A stretch of 64,000 nucleotides of DNA. Source: JAAURB01 sp049647265 (lineage in GTDB: Bacteria; Cyanobacteriota; Cyanobacteriia; Cyanobacteriales; Microcoleaceae). The notes under the pieces were generated by a model that worked only from the letters and a program-made list of their open reading frames with translations, made no database searches and was not told the DNA's origin. The first letter of the stretch is position 1. Every line of letters begins with the position of its first letter. A program made the translations under genes and the position numbers. The stretch lies in assembly GCA_049647265.1 (NCBI GenBank), contig JBARXJ010000036.1:21301-85300 (forward strand), read 5' to 3'. This document shows positions 27,494 through 35,671 of this stretch, one piece after another.

Positions 27494-28843
27494 ATGTCTA
27501 AGTACGACTCCTATCTAAAATGTTCTTTCTGTGGAAAATCCCAGGAGCAAGTTCGTAAGCTAATTGCAGGCCCGGGCGTTTATATTTGCGATGAATGTGT
27601 CGAACTGTGCAACGAAATTTTAGATGAGGAGTTGTTCGACTCTACCTCTACATCTTCCCCAACGTCTACAAACCGACCCCAAGCAGCCCCGGCGGTTCAG
27701 AAGCGACGTTCTCGTCCGAGCCGTGTCGCCCTCAATCAAGTTCCTAAACCCCGAGAAATTAAAACCTATCTCGACCAACACGTTATAGGTCAAGATGATG
27801 CTAAAAAAGTCTTGTCTGTTGCGGTTTATAACCACTACAAGCGCTTAGGATTTATTCAAGGCAAAGCCAACAGGACTTCGCCTGATGAAAATATTGAACT
27901 GCAAAAATCAAATATTCTTCTCGTCGGGCCAACCGGTTCTGGTAAAACCCTATTAGCCGAAACCCTAGCAAAAATGCTGGATGTTCCCTTTGCCGTTGCC
28001 GATGCCACGACTTTAACCGAAGCGGGATATGTGGGGGAAGATGTAGAAAATATTCTGTTACGGTTGCTACAAGTTGCCGATTTTGATGTGGAAGAGGCAC
28101 AGCGAGGCATTGTTTATATCGACGAACTCGATAAAATTGCCCGTAAAAGTGAAAATCCCTCCATTACCCGTGATGTCTCTGGGGAAGGAGTGCAACAAGC
28201 GTTACTCAAAATGCTAGAGGGGACTGTCGCCAATGTTCCCCCTCAAGGCGGCAGAAAACATCCTTATCAAGACTGTATCCAAATTGATACCAGTAATATT
28301 CTATTCGTCTGTGGTGGGGCATTTGTAGGATTAGAAAAAATTATTGACCAGAGAACGGGTAAAAAGTCAATGGGCTTTATTCAATCTGGGGAAGAAAAAC
28401 CGATAGAGAAAGAGAGTAGCGAGTTAGTTAAAGGAATGGAACCTGATGACCTGGTGAAATTTGGCTTAATTCCCGAATTAATTGGCCGAATTCCCGTGGT
28501 TGCGGTTCTAGAACCCCTAGACGAAAAAGCATTAATGGCAATTTTAACCGAACCTCGCAGCGCATTAGTGAAGCAATATCAAAAGTTACTGCGGATGGAT
28601 AATGTTCAGTTAGAATTTGATCCAGAAGCCATTGAAGCGATCGCTGCTGAAGCTTATCGCCGTAAAACAGGCGCACGGGCATTACGAGGTATTGTAGAAG
28701 AACTCATGCTCGATGTCATGTATGAACTTCCCTCCCGTAAAGATGTTAAACGCTGCCGAGTCACCAAAGAAATGGTAGAAAAACGTTCAACGGCAGAATT
28801 ACTCGTACATCCCTCCTCTTTACCCAAACCTGAATCTGCTTAA
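27494..28843 (+). CDS. clpX: ATP-dependent Clp protease ATP-binding subunit ClpX
   Basis: A 449-residue AAA+ unfoldase. The N-terminal zinc finger has C10, C13, C32 and C35. Walker A is GPTGSGKT (145-152), Walker B is IVYIDELDK (206-214), and the pore loop is GYVGED (178-183). A Ser/Thr/Pro-rich linker (about 48-75) joins the finger to the AAA+ core. It delivers tagged substrates to ClpP. Its TAA stop overlaps the stop of the opposing glycosylase gene in a shared TTAA. Confidence 0.97.
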   Translation: MSKYDSYLKCSFCGKSQEQVRKLIAGPGVYICDECVELCNEILDEELFDSTSTSSPTSTNRPQAAPAVQKRRSRPSRVALNQVPKPREIKTYLDQHVIGQDDAKKVLSVAVYNHYKRLGFIQGKANRTSPDENIELQKSNILLVGPTGSGKTLLAETLAKMLDVPFAVADATTLTEAGYVGEDVENILLRLLQVADFDVEEAQRGIVYIDELDKIARKSENPSITRDVSGEGVQQALLKMLEGTVANVPPQGGRKHPYQDCIQIDTSNILFVCGGAFVGLEKIIDQRTGKKSMGFIQSGEEKPIEKESSELVKGMEPDDLVKFGLIPELIGRIPVVAVLEPLDEKALMAILTEPRSALVKQYQKLLRMDNVQLEFDPEAIEAIAAEAYRRKTGARALRGIVEELMLDVMYELPSRKDVKRCRVTKEMVEKRSTAELLVHPSSLPKPESA

Positions 28844-29478
28844 GGTTTAGAGACAGCAGGAGAGTCTGTTAAATACCATCGCCAGGGAATCTCAGTTCCT
28901 TGAGAAATCCCAATTCGGGTGGTTTGGGTTAATTGTATCGTATTTTGGGCGATCGCCGTCTGAAATTCAACGCTACGATGCTCTAACCACAACGGTTGAC
29001 CCGGACGCAATGGTAAAGCTGTTAAACTGCGATCAATTTCCATCACCCGACACAATTTACCCGGCCCTGCTGCTAAACGGTCTATTTGTTTTTTCGAGAA
29101 TTTTTTATCGGGTTGGCGTTGAGTCACAAATGTTGTTGAGGCTGCATCTAATTGTAGCGCCCGAATAAGCACCGCACTGGCTACCCCATCTACATCAGTC
29201 ACAATATTCAAACAGTGGTAAATGCCATAAATTAAGTAAACATAACTCATCCCCGCCGGCCCAAACATGACTGCATTGCGAGGCGTTTGACGGCGATAAG
29301 CATGACAAGCCGGATCTCCGGTTTCATAAGCTTCTGTTTCTACAATTATTGCTCGAAGTTGTTCTCCATTCGGTAATTGTCGGACAAGGGTGCAACCCAT
29401 TAATTCTGGCGCTACCCTAGGAGATGGACGCGCTAACCAAGATGCGTCTACAATCTCATTGATCGAACCTGAAATCAT
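28840..29478 (-). CDS. DNA-3-methyladenine glycosylase (AAG/MPG family)
   Basis: A 212-residue base-excision repair enzyme that removes alkylated purines. The family signatures are VAPELMGCTLVRQL, IIVETEAYETGDPACHA (catalytic Glu in VETEAY) and FGPAGMSYVYLIYGIYHCLN. It acts as a monofunctional glycosylase, and AP endonuclease completes repair. The gene is convergent with clpX and the two share four bases at their stop codons. A 40-codon gene starts 22 bases from its 5' end in the divergent direction. Confidence 0.92.
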   Translation of the reverse strand: MISGSINEIVDASWLARPSPRVAPELMGCTLVRQLPNGEQLRAIIVETEAYETGDPACHAYRRQTPRNAVMFGPAGMSYVYLIYGIYHCLNIVTDVDGVASAVLIRALQLDAASTTFVTQRQPDKKFSKKQIDRLAAGPGKLCRVMEIDRSLTALPLRPGQPLWLEHRSVEFQTAIAQNTIQLTQTTRIGISQGTEIPWRWYLTDSPAVSKP

Positions 29479-29499
29479 TCAATAGGAGATATTTTGTAA

Positions 29500-29622
29500 A
29501 TGGACATCAAACTCATTTTAGCTGGGTTAACCGTACTGTTTACCGTTGCTTGCCTCTTCTTTGGCACAAAGAACGGTTTTTATGACACAGACGACTATCA
29601 CGGCAACGGTTGCGCTCACTAA
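29500..29622 (+). CDS. Conserved 40-residue membrane protein
   Basis: A short frame with a good ribosome binding site (AGGAGAT, 11 bases before ATG). The product has one hydrophobic helix (IKLILAGLTVLFTVACLFFG) and a polar tail, TKNGFYDTDDYHGNGCAH. I recognise this tail pattern (GTKNGFYDTDxYHGNG) from small uncharacterised cyanobacterial proteins. Size and topology resemble small subunits of thylakoid complexes, but no role is established to my knowledge. A strong terminator follows at 29707. The presence of both a ribosome binding site and a terminator makes expression likely. Confidence 0.75.
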   Translation: MDIKLILAGLTVLFTVACLFFGTKNGFYDTDDYHGNGCAH

Positions 29623-30116
29623 GTGTAGCAGAAAGCCGATTCTATTCAAAATGAAATTACCGACAGTATCGATAGAATTAGAGACTATCTTCTGACGGCA
29701 GAGTTAGGTTATAGGCAAACCCTGAATTTCATATTCAGCAAACCTATAGCCTTTTTTGATCGATAAAGTATTCACAGGGTTATATTTTTATCTCTCTGCA
29801 ACCTACTATCACGATATAGCGCCACAACACTAACTGCAATAATTTTTATAAAGTTTATTTAAAATCCGGCTGAATATACTATCTGATAAATCGTCTAAAA
29901 GCTTGATAATCAAAGATAAAGTATGAAGATAGTCAACCGGATTGATCGTCAAAAAATGGCTTGACATTTCGATAAAAAAACTGTGACAATTAAGCTATAA
30001 GCTAAAAATAAAAGCGCTTCAAATCAGGGTGGATTATCGAATTAATTGACACAGAAAGGCTAGAAAAAAGCCTGCTTGGCGAGCGGATACATTACCCAAC
30101 AATAGAGCGAAATCGT
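29623..30116. other. Intergenic region between the 40-residue gene and the transposase-like gene
   Basis: Apart from the terminator at 29707-29757, this ~490-base stretch is A+T-rich and has no acceptable ORF. Near the right end AGGCT/AGCCT (around 30056-30072) forms a small hairpin just before the transposase-like gene, which may be part of a mobile-element end. Confidence 0.5.
29707..29757 (+). terminator. Rho-independent terminator (two-tier hairpin)
   Basis: The outer stem GGTTATAGG pairs with CCTATAGCC. The inner hairpin CTGAAT/ATTCAG sits on top, with CAAACC/CAAACC flanks unpaired between them. It ends in TTTTTT at 29752-29757. It likely terminates the 40-residue protein transcript. 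Confidence 0.75.
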
Positions 30117-30623
30117 ATGAAATTTACATACAGAGGTAGTAAGTATAATTACAGTCCTACCGTAGAACCTTTACGGAAAGAAGTAAAGAACGAAAGATTT
30201 ACTTATCGGGGCATTACGTATAACTACAGCCCGCTTAAAGATACTCAGAACGTTACTGCATTAACCATTCATATTCTCTTTGTGACAGAAAAGCGGCATC
30301 CCATTATTAACCCAGAACTTGAAAAACGCTTAAAAGAACTGACCTCTAGAATTTGTATTAAGCGTAATTGCTCATTGTTGAAGTGTCAGGCAGACTTAGG
30401 TAAACCCGATCATATTCATCTGATTATTGATAAAAGTCCTAATGTCACGGAGTCCGATTTGGCAATGCTGTTGAAAACCACCACAGACAGAGAAATTAAA
30501 CGGGAGTTTGCTCAATACTTAAAATCTTATTATCCCAGACCCACTCTTTGGCAACGAGGCTACTGTATTGTTTCGGGAGGCGGTTCAAATCTCCACAAAT
30601 TGACCGAATATCTTAGTCAGTAA
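30117..30623 (+). CDS. Y1 (HUH) transposase-like protein with duplicated DUF4278-like leader
   Basis: 168 residues. Residues about 45-168 are an IS200/IS605-type TnpA/REP-associated tyrosine transposase domain: the metal-binding HIH (H99, H101) in KPDHIHLIID, and the candidate nucleophile Y165 in KLTEYLSQ. The first 40 residues are not part of that fold. They are two near-identical motifs, FTYRGSKYNYSP (3-14) and FTYRGITYNYSP (28-39), resembling DUF4278, a short cyanobacterial module. No tnpB gene is adjacent and no flanking element ends are obvious, so this may be a domesticated copy. It is followed by a clean terminator. Function beyond the fold is inference. Confidence 0.75.
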   Translation: MKFTYRGSKYNYSPTVEPLRKEVKNERFTYRGITYNYSPLKDTQNVTALTIHILFVTEKRHPIINPELEKRLKELTSRICIKRNCSLLKCQADLGKPDHIHLIIDKSPNVTESDLAMLLKTTTDREIKREFAQYLKSYYPRPTLWQRGYCIVSGGGSNLHKLTEYLSQ

Positions 30624-30660
30624 GCTTTTAAATGCTGTTTATTAGCTTTGTTTGAAAGTG

Positions 30661-30692
30661 AGCGGTTTTCGAGAGATGAAGACCGCTTTTTT
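30661..30692 (+). terminator. Rho-independent terminator after the transposase-like gene
   Basis: AGCGGTTTTC pairs with GAAGACCGCT (G-U pairs included) around GAGAGAT and is followed by a T-run. It lies 38 bases after the stop codon at 30623. Confidence 0.75.
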
Positions 30693-30856
30693 ATGTTTAT
30701 TCATTATCAAACATCCTATGATACAAAGCTTTTAGTCACCTGCTCTCAACTCAACGACCTCACTCCATCGGATGAACTTATCAGAGATACTTGACATGGA
30801 TTTTAAAAAAATAGCAATAGATACAGAAAAAATATTTATCTTTGATTTTTTAGAAT

Positions 30857-30932
30857 ATCGATTTAGATTAACTCGCAAGCTTAGGACGGAAGTAGGGAGA
30901 ATACCCGAAGAAATGCGCCTCTATCAATCGAT
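30857..30932 (+). ncRNA. Glutamine-riboswitch-like RNA (glnA / downstream-peptide type), apparently orphan
   Basis: The core ACGGAAGTAGG (30886-30896), then CCGAAG (30905-30910) and GCGCC (30915-30919), is the ordered consensus of the cyanobacterial glutamine aptamer as I know it. GGG/CCC around GAGAATA forms the third stem. TAACT pairs with AG-TTA around CGCA as a weak second stem. ATCGATT (30857-30863) and AATCGAT (30926-30932) close the outside. The usual GGAACG block reads AAATG here, and the first stem needs a bulge, so the element may be degenerate. Normally it controls nitrogen genes such as glnA or gifB just downstream. Here a MITE begins 12 bases later and no same-strand gene follows. 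Confidence 0.55.
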
Positions 30933-30944
30933 TTACAGATTATT

Positions 30945-31205
30945 TAGGGCTTGCTGAAGAGTTAAGGAAACTAGCCGTCTTAAGGCTTTGAGAAGCCAAT
31001 GCTAATGCTCAAGAGAGGCAATTGGAGTTAAAATAGTATAAAATCCTTGCATCATCCTGAGGAAAATGTATCGCTTAGTTGAATGTCCAATCAATTCTGA
31101 GGCAGATTTTGAACGACCCTTTGAGAGAAAATTGTCCCCTGAGAATCGTGTTTGTAGTGATGGCGAGCCTAATTCCTTGGTCAGAATTTGAGTCAGCAAG
31201 CCCTA
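30945..31205. mobile_element. MITE-like element with 13-bp terminal inverted repeats
   Basis: TAGGGCTTGCTGA at 30945-30957 and its exact reverse complement at 31193-31205 bound a 261-bp element. Inside, a frame from the ATG at 31066 reads MYRLVECPINSEADFERPFE and then, after a frameshift, LIPWSEFE, directly into the right repeat. This is the N-terminus of an IS1182/IS5-superfamily transposase with everything after it deleted, so the element is an internally deleted, non-autonomous derivative. I see no clear target duplication. Confidence 0.7.
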
Positions 31206-31230
31206 TCTATTTTATTGTCAAAATACTAAA

Positions 31231-32031
31231 CTATTCCTTAACTATTGCCCCTCGTTTTTTTAAATCAAATTTTGCAGAATTAGATAATCCGATCACACCA
31301 ACAAACAGAGTATTACTCACCTGGGCGTGACTTAAATAAACACCACTCAAGTTAGCCCCTGTGAAATTAACTCCCGTCAAATCCGCATCAATAAAGTTAG
31401 CCCCGATTAAGTTAGCTCCACTTAAATTAGCGTAACTTAAGTTTCTCCCTTTTGCGCCTTTGGTAACAATCTCCCGCACTAACCGCCACTTTTTACTCAT
31501 TACTGTCGTCTCATCAATAATAGTACCACTAAAATTGACACTGGTTAAATCCGCATGACTTAAGTCTGCACCTCTGAGGTCGGCTCCGATCAGATTAACA
31601 CCTGTTAAGTTTGCATATTTTAGATTAACTAATCTTAAGTTAGCACTAATTAATTTAGCTTTTGTTAAATTAGCCCACTTTAAATTAGCATCTACCAGTT
31701 GAGCATGAATTAGATTGGCATCGTTTAAATAAGCCTTCATTAGTAAAGTTTTTGTTAAATCTGCACCAATTAATTTAGCTCCTGTGAGGTAGGCTGTTGT
31801 TAAATCTGCACCTCTAAAATTAGTATTAGTTAAATTCGCATTAATTAAGTTGACGTTTGTTAAATGAGATGACTGTAAGTTTGCTTGGCTTAAGTCAGCA
31901 TTGATCAGATTGGCTCGACTGAGATTAATTCTGCTTAAATTTACTCTTTTTAGTTTAGCACCAATCAAAATTGCACCCGGAAAATTGCGTTCTCCTTGAG
32001 CATAGCTTTCTAACAATTGTTTGGTATTCAT
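31231..32031 (-). CDS. Pentapeptide-repeat protein
   Basis: 266 residues consisting almost entirely of A(N/D)Lxx pentapeptides (for example LINADLSQANL, LIGADLRGADLSHADL), which form a right-handed quadrilateral beta-helix. The run is interrupted at about residues 170-195 by a non-repeat loop (DETTVMSKKWRLVREIVTKG) and resumes afterwards. No signal peptide or second domain is seen. Such proteins are abundant in cyanobacteria and mostly of unknown function; some bind gyrase as DNA mimics, but nothing here shows that. Its 3' end lies 26 bases from the MITE. Confidence 0.88.
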   Translation of the reverse strand: MNTKQLLESYAQGERNFPGAILIGAKLKRVNLSRINLSRANLINADLSQANLQSSHLTNVNLINANLTNTNFRGADLTTAYLTGAKLIGADLTKTLLMKAYLNDANLIHAQLVDANLKWANLTKAKLISANLRLVNLKYANLTGVNLIGADLRGADLSHADLTSVNFSGTIIDETTVMSKKWRLVREIVTKGAKGRNLSYANLSGANLIGANFIDADLTGVNFTGANLSGVYLSHAQVSNTLFVGVIGLSNSAKFDLKKRGAIVKE

Positions 32032-32151
32032 AGAAACTATTGTATTTCAAAACAGATTAAGTTGTTGTTGTATCCAACTTAAAAGCTAGCTCACCGCTTG
32101 AGAGAATTGAAAACGACTGAGCAGTTTAGGCGGTTGGTCGAGTCCGAAGCA

Positions 32152-32201
32152 ACTACCCTAACAACAGACAACCCACCCTATCTGGGTCGGTTGCTAGGGT
32201 A
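32152..32201. repeat. Strong nested hairpin / candidate structured RNA
   Basis: An inner stem CAACCCACCC / GGGTCGGTTG (one mismatch, loop TATCT) sits inside an outer stem ACTACCCTAACAA / TTGCTAGGGTA. It may be a cruciform-forming repeat or part of a small RNA that also includes the GGTTG...CAAC hairpin just to its left. No terminator-type U-run follows. Confidence 0.45.
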
Positions 32202-32256
32202 AGACTGTTAATGATAGTACACTCACGACTGAACCCCAGAGCCTAGGGTGAGGTTG

Positions 32257-32297
32257 CGATACGGGGCAAGCCCACGCTACGCGACCGCGAATCTCAT
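32257..32297. repeat. GC-rich interspersed repeat
   Basis: GGTTGCGATACGGGGCAAGC followed by CCACGCTACGCGACCGCGAA. This resembles the GC-rich cyanobacterial interspersed repeats also found in chlD (33810-33830), in the TnpB gene (42159) and at 5707. It has about 60% G+C in an A+T-rich gap. Confidence 0.5.
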
Positions 32298-33592
32298 GCT
32301 CTCTATCTTATCTGTTTAAACGACACTTGAAATCACTCAAGATCCAATTTTTATCCAATCTTCAAGATGAAGTCAGTCCTATAGATCTTAAACTAACCTG
32401 ATTCAGCGGGTAGCCTGTATCATTTTATAATTTTACCCAAAGGGTATATCACAAAGATGATAACTAACCCGGATGAGGTGTATTATTCTGCGAGTCATGA
32501 TGTGAGAATAATCATTTCTCGATCTTACATCCAACTCAATCCTCTAACCGCTACATGACTCGCAAGCAAGTGATAGGGTAGACTTTCAAGGATTTTGCTC
32601 GGGTTTGTGTTGGACTGCAAATTATTATTGTTACAGATCTAATTATAATTCAATTTCTCATCATTAGCTCACCATCAAATTAGCTGAGTTTCTGATCAGA
32701 CTGATAACTTCTAAATGATTTCTAAACAGTTGATATGAACTAACGCTTGAACTCACCAGAGTGGGTAGTGCAGGAGTGGGCATTAAGGTTGTCAAAAAAG
32801 TATGAATGACAGACCATAATAATGCAACGGCGAAACATGAAAAAACAGGAACTAAGACAATATCACTGGAGTTTGGGCGCAGGAAAGATATCCACGTCGC
32901 CTTCTCAGAACGCGCAATCAAAAACAGAGGTATTCTGGGTGTCATGGGAAGCTATTTAGGGCCTGGGGGGGTACAACAAATTAGACCAATTCAAATTAAG
33001 GATACTGAATCGACAATCACTTCTTTTATTCAGTTAGAAGGTTGCGCTTCAGCCTCCCCTCAATGCTGACGGAGTTAGCTGACGGACTAGGGTTGAGAGA
33101 TACCCTTCTCTTCCGCTTGAGTGTTGATTTCAACCGCTTCTCAAGCACGGATGTATCAGAGATTCGCCCCAAAAATTGGTTCCTCCGCTTCAGCAGCACT
33201 TCTATCGCTTCATCAATGAACTAAATTCATTAGTTCTCAACAGAAGAACTTTAACTTTCGCTGAATTAAGCAGGCTGTTTTTGTCGTTGAATTTATTATA
33301 AGTTTATACTCATTAAAATGTCAACAATTTTTACAAAGTTTTTTAAGCGATTTTAGACGATAGATAGTTCGATCAAATCCCCCTTCAAAATATCGCGATT
33401 AATGACTTTGATGTGACAGTAATTCAAGTGGCTATTTGAGAAACTATTTCTCTTTTTCTGTAAAAAAAAATACCAAAAAGCTGTATCATCTGATTACAAT
33501 CTCACTAGACAATTGAGTATCTGTCTAAAATTACTGACTCATTTTTTCTAAATTATGATATACTAGAAAGTTGTGCTCAATTTTTTAATCTT

Positions 33593-35593
33593 ATGCCTGC
33601 GTCCATCGACGCTCCACGGATTACGGTATTCCCCTTAACAGCCGTTGTGGGGCAAGAAGCTATCAAACTCGCCTTACTGTTGGCTGCGGTTGATCCAGAG
33701 TTAGGGGGGGTCGTGATAGCAGGACGCAGAGGCACTGCAAAATCGGTGATGGCTCGGGCGCTTCATGCTTTATTACCACCGATAGAAGTAATAGAAAATG
33801 CGATATGGCAAGAGCCACGCTTCGCGAACGCCAATCTTGAACCTAACCCGGAAGACCCCACCGTTGCGAGTCAAGTTATTCCAGCCCCTTTTATTCAGAT
33901 TCCTCTGGGAACCACCGAAGATCGACTCATTGGGTCAGTAGACGTAGAAAAATCGGTTCAAACCGGGGAAACCATCTTTCAGCCGGGACTGCTTGCCGCT
34001 GCCAACCGAGGCGTACTTTATATTGATGAAATCAACCTGCTGGATGATAATATTGCCAACTTGTTATTAACCGTTCTAACCGAAGGACGTAATTTAATCG
34101 AACGAGAAGGCATTAGTTTTTCTCATCCCTGCAAACCATTATTTATTGCTACCTATAATCCAGAAGAAGGTAACCTTCGACCCCACTTATTAGATCGGAT
34201 TGCTATTGCTTTGTCGGCTGATAGTTTACTTAATTTAGAACAGCGAGTAGAGGCTGTCGATCAAGTTCTGAATTATGCCCGTTCCCCAGAAGAATTTCTC
34301 AATCAATATAGTGAAGATATTGATAACCTCAAAACTCAAATTCTACTCGCCCGTGAATGGCTTAAAGATGTCACCATCCAACATAAACAAATTCTCTATT
34401 TAGTTGAAGAAGCCGTTCGAGGTGGAGTGCAGGGTCATCGGGCTGAACTATTTGCCGTTCGAGTGGCAAAGGCTGCGGCGGCTTTAGAAGGACGTACAGA
34501 AGTTAATGCAGAAGACTTACGCACAGCAGTAGAATTAGTGATTGTTCCCCGCGCCACTATTCTAGAACAACCCCCCGAAGAACAACAGCCCCCCCCGCCA
34601 CCGCCACCGCCTCAAGAACAGATGGAGGAAGAACCAAACGAAGATGAGGATGAAGACGAAGATAATACCGAACCGCCAGAGGAAGAGGAACAAAGCATTC
34701 CTGAAGAATTTGTCTTCGATCCAGAAGGGGTAGTACTCGATCCGACTGTGTTACAATTTGCTCAGATGGCAAACCGCCAGGGCAAAACCGGAAGCCGCAG
34801 TTTAATTTTCTCTGAAGATCGGGGTCGCTACGTTAAACCGATGTTGCCGAAGGGAAAAGTCAAACGAATTGCAGTCGATGCCACTTTAAGGGCGGCTGCC
34901 CCCTATCAGAAAGCACGACGGTTACGCAACCCTGAGAAAAAGGTGATTATAGAACAAGGGGATATTCGTTCTAAACGTTTAGCCCGTAAAGCTGGGGCAT
35001 TGGTGGTGTTTGTGGTAGATGCTTCTGGATCGATGGCGCTAAACCGGATGCAGTCTGCTAAAGGGGCAGTGATGCAACTGTTAACCGAAGCCTATCAAAG
35101 CCGAGATCAGGTAAGTGTAATTCCGTTTCGCGGAGAACAAGCCGAAGTATTGTTACCGCCGACTCGTTCTATTGCCGCTGCCCGCCGACGCTTAGAAAAG
35201 ATGCCCTGTGGGGGTGGATCTCCTTTAGCCCATGGGTTAACTCAGGCGGTACGAGTGGGAGTCAATGCCAGACAGTCGGGAGATGTGGGACAAGTGGTGA
35301 TTGTGGCTATTACCGATGGACGGGGGAATATTCCGTTAGCGCGATCTTTAGGTGAACCAATTTTAGACGATGAAAAGCCAGATATTAAAGCTGAATTATT
35401 AGACATTGCCGCAAAAATTCGGGGCTTAGGAATACAATTACTCGTGATAGATACGGAAAGTAAGTTTATTTCTACGGGGTTTGCTAAAGAGTTAGCAAAA
35501 ACAGCGGGAGGGAAATATTATCATCTTCCCAAAGCAACGGATCAAGCCATTGCAGCCATGACTCAAAATGCATTAAAAGATGCCATGAGTTAG
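33593..35593 (+). CDS. chlD: Magnesium protoporphyrin IX chelatase subunit D
   Basis: 666 residues. An N-terminal AAA+ domain (Walker A-like GRRGTAKS near 43-50, LYIDEINLLDD near 142-152) is followed by a poly-Pro and acidic linker (about 325-375) and a C-terminal integrin-I/VWA domain with the MIDAS motif DASGSM. Together with ChlI and ChlH it inserts Mg2+ into protoporphyrin IX, the first committed step of chlorophyll synthesis. The length is normal. An interspersed-repeat-like sequence (GCCACGCTTCGCGAACGCC near 33814) lies in frame in the variable loop after LLPPIEV and adds about 7-9 residues (WQEPRFANAN). Confidence 0.95.
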   Translation: MPASIDAPRITVFPLTAVVGQEAIKLALLLAAVDPELGGVVIAGRRGTAKSVMARALHALLPPIEVIENAIWQEPRFANANLEPNPEDPTVASQVIPAPFIQIPLGTTEDRLIGSVDVEKSVQTGETIFQPGLLAAANRGVLYIDEINLLDDNIANLLLTVLTEGRNLIEREGISFSHPCKPLFIATYNPEEGNLRPHLLDRIAIALSADSLLNLEQRVEAVDQVLNYARSPEEFLNQYSEDIDNLKTQILLAREWLKDVTIQHKQILYLVEEAVRGGVQGHRAELFAVRVAKAAAALEGRTEVNAEDLRTAVELVIVPRATILEQPPEEQQPPPPPPPPQEQMEEEPNEDEDEDEDNTEPPEEEEQSIPEEFVFDPEGVVLDPTVLQFAQMANRQGKTGSRSLIFSEDRGRYVKPMLPKGKVKRIAVDATLRAAAPYQKARRLRNPEKKVIIEQGDIRSKRLARKAGALVVFVVDASGSMALNRMQSAKGAVMQLLTEAYQSRDQVSVIPFRGEQAEVLLPPTRSIAAARRRLEKMPCGGGSPLAHGLTQAVRVGVNARQSGDVGQVVIVAITDGRGNIPLARSLGEPILDDEKPDIKAELLDIAAKIRGLGIQLLVIDTESKFISTGFAKELAKTAGGKYYHLPKATDQAIAAMTQNALKDAMS

Positions 35594-35612
35594 ATGATAG
35601 CGCGTCTGGGTC

Positions 35613-35634
35613 GAGACGTTATATATAACGTTTC
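35613..35634. terminator. Palindrome between convergent chlD and doxX-like genes
   Basis: GAGACGTTAT pairs with ATAACGTTTC (one G-U) around AT. It lies between convergent genes, so it could act on both transcripts, but it lacks a T-run. Call it terminator-like only. Confidence 0.35.
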
Positions 35635-35671
35635 TAGGATTTGTAAGAATACCAGTACAACCTCCTATAAT

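Larger units (their letters stand above)
32032..33592. other. Long gene-poor, palindrome-rich region upstream of chlD
   Basis: 1.56 kb without a gene I can support. The left third (32090-32300) holds strong hairpins and a repeat (separate entries). The middle has overlapping open frames on both strands (about 32664-33224) without ribosome binding sites or recognisable products. On the minus strand about 33039-33222 there is a start-less Lys/Arg-rich frame built on recurring CTGAAGCGG-like units (EVLLKRR, LEKRLKSTLKR, EGRLKRN). The last 250 bases are A+T-rich and probably include the chlD promoter. Confidence 0.55.

Noticed and set aside
30772..30957. 61-codon plus-strand frame (MNLSEILDMDFKKIA...)
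   Set aside because: It overlaps the riboswitch-like RNA and ends inside the left terminal repeat of the MITE; no ribosome binding site and no family match. Treated as chance.
32136..32150. GGTCGAGTCC, resembling a tRNA T-arm
   Set aside because: No acceptor stem, anticodon arm or CCA-compatible layout around it; part of the hairpin block.
32664..33224. Three overlapping open frames of 60-93 codons on both strands
   Set aside because: No ribosome binding sites, frames overlap each other, no recognisable domain; kept only as part of the gap description.
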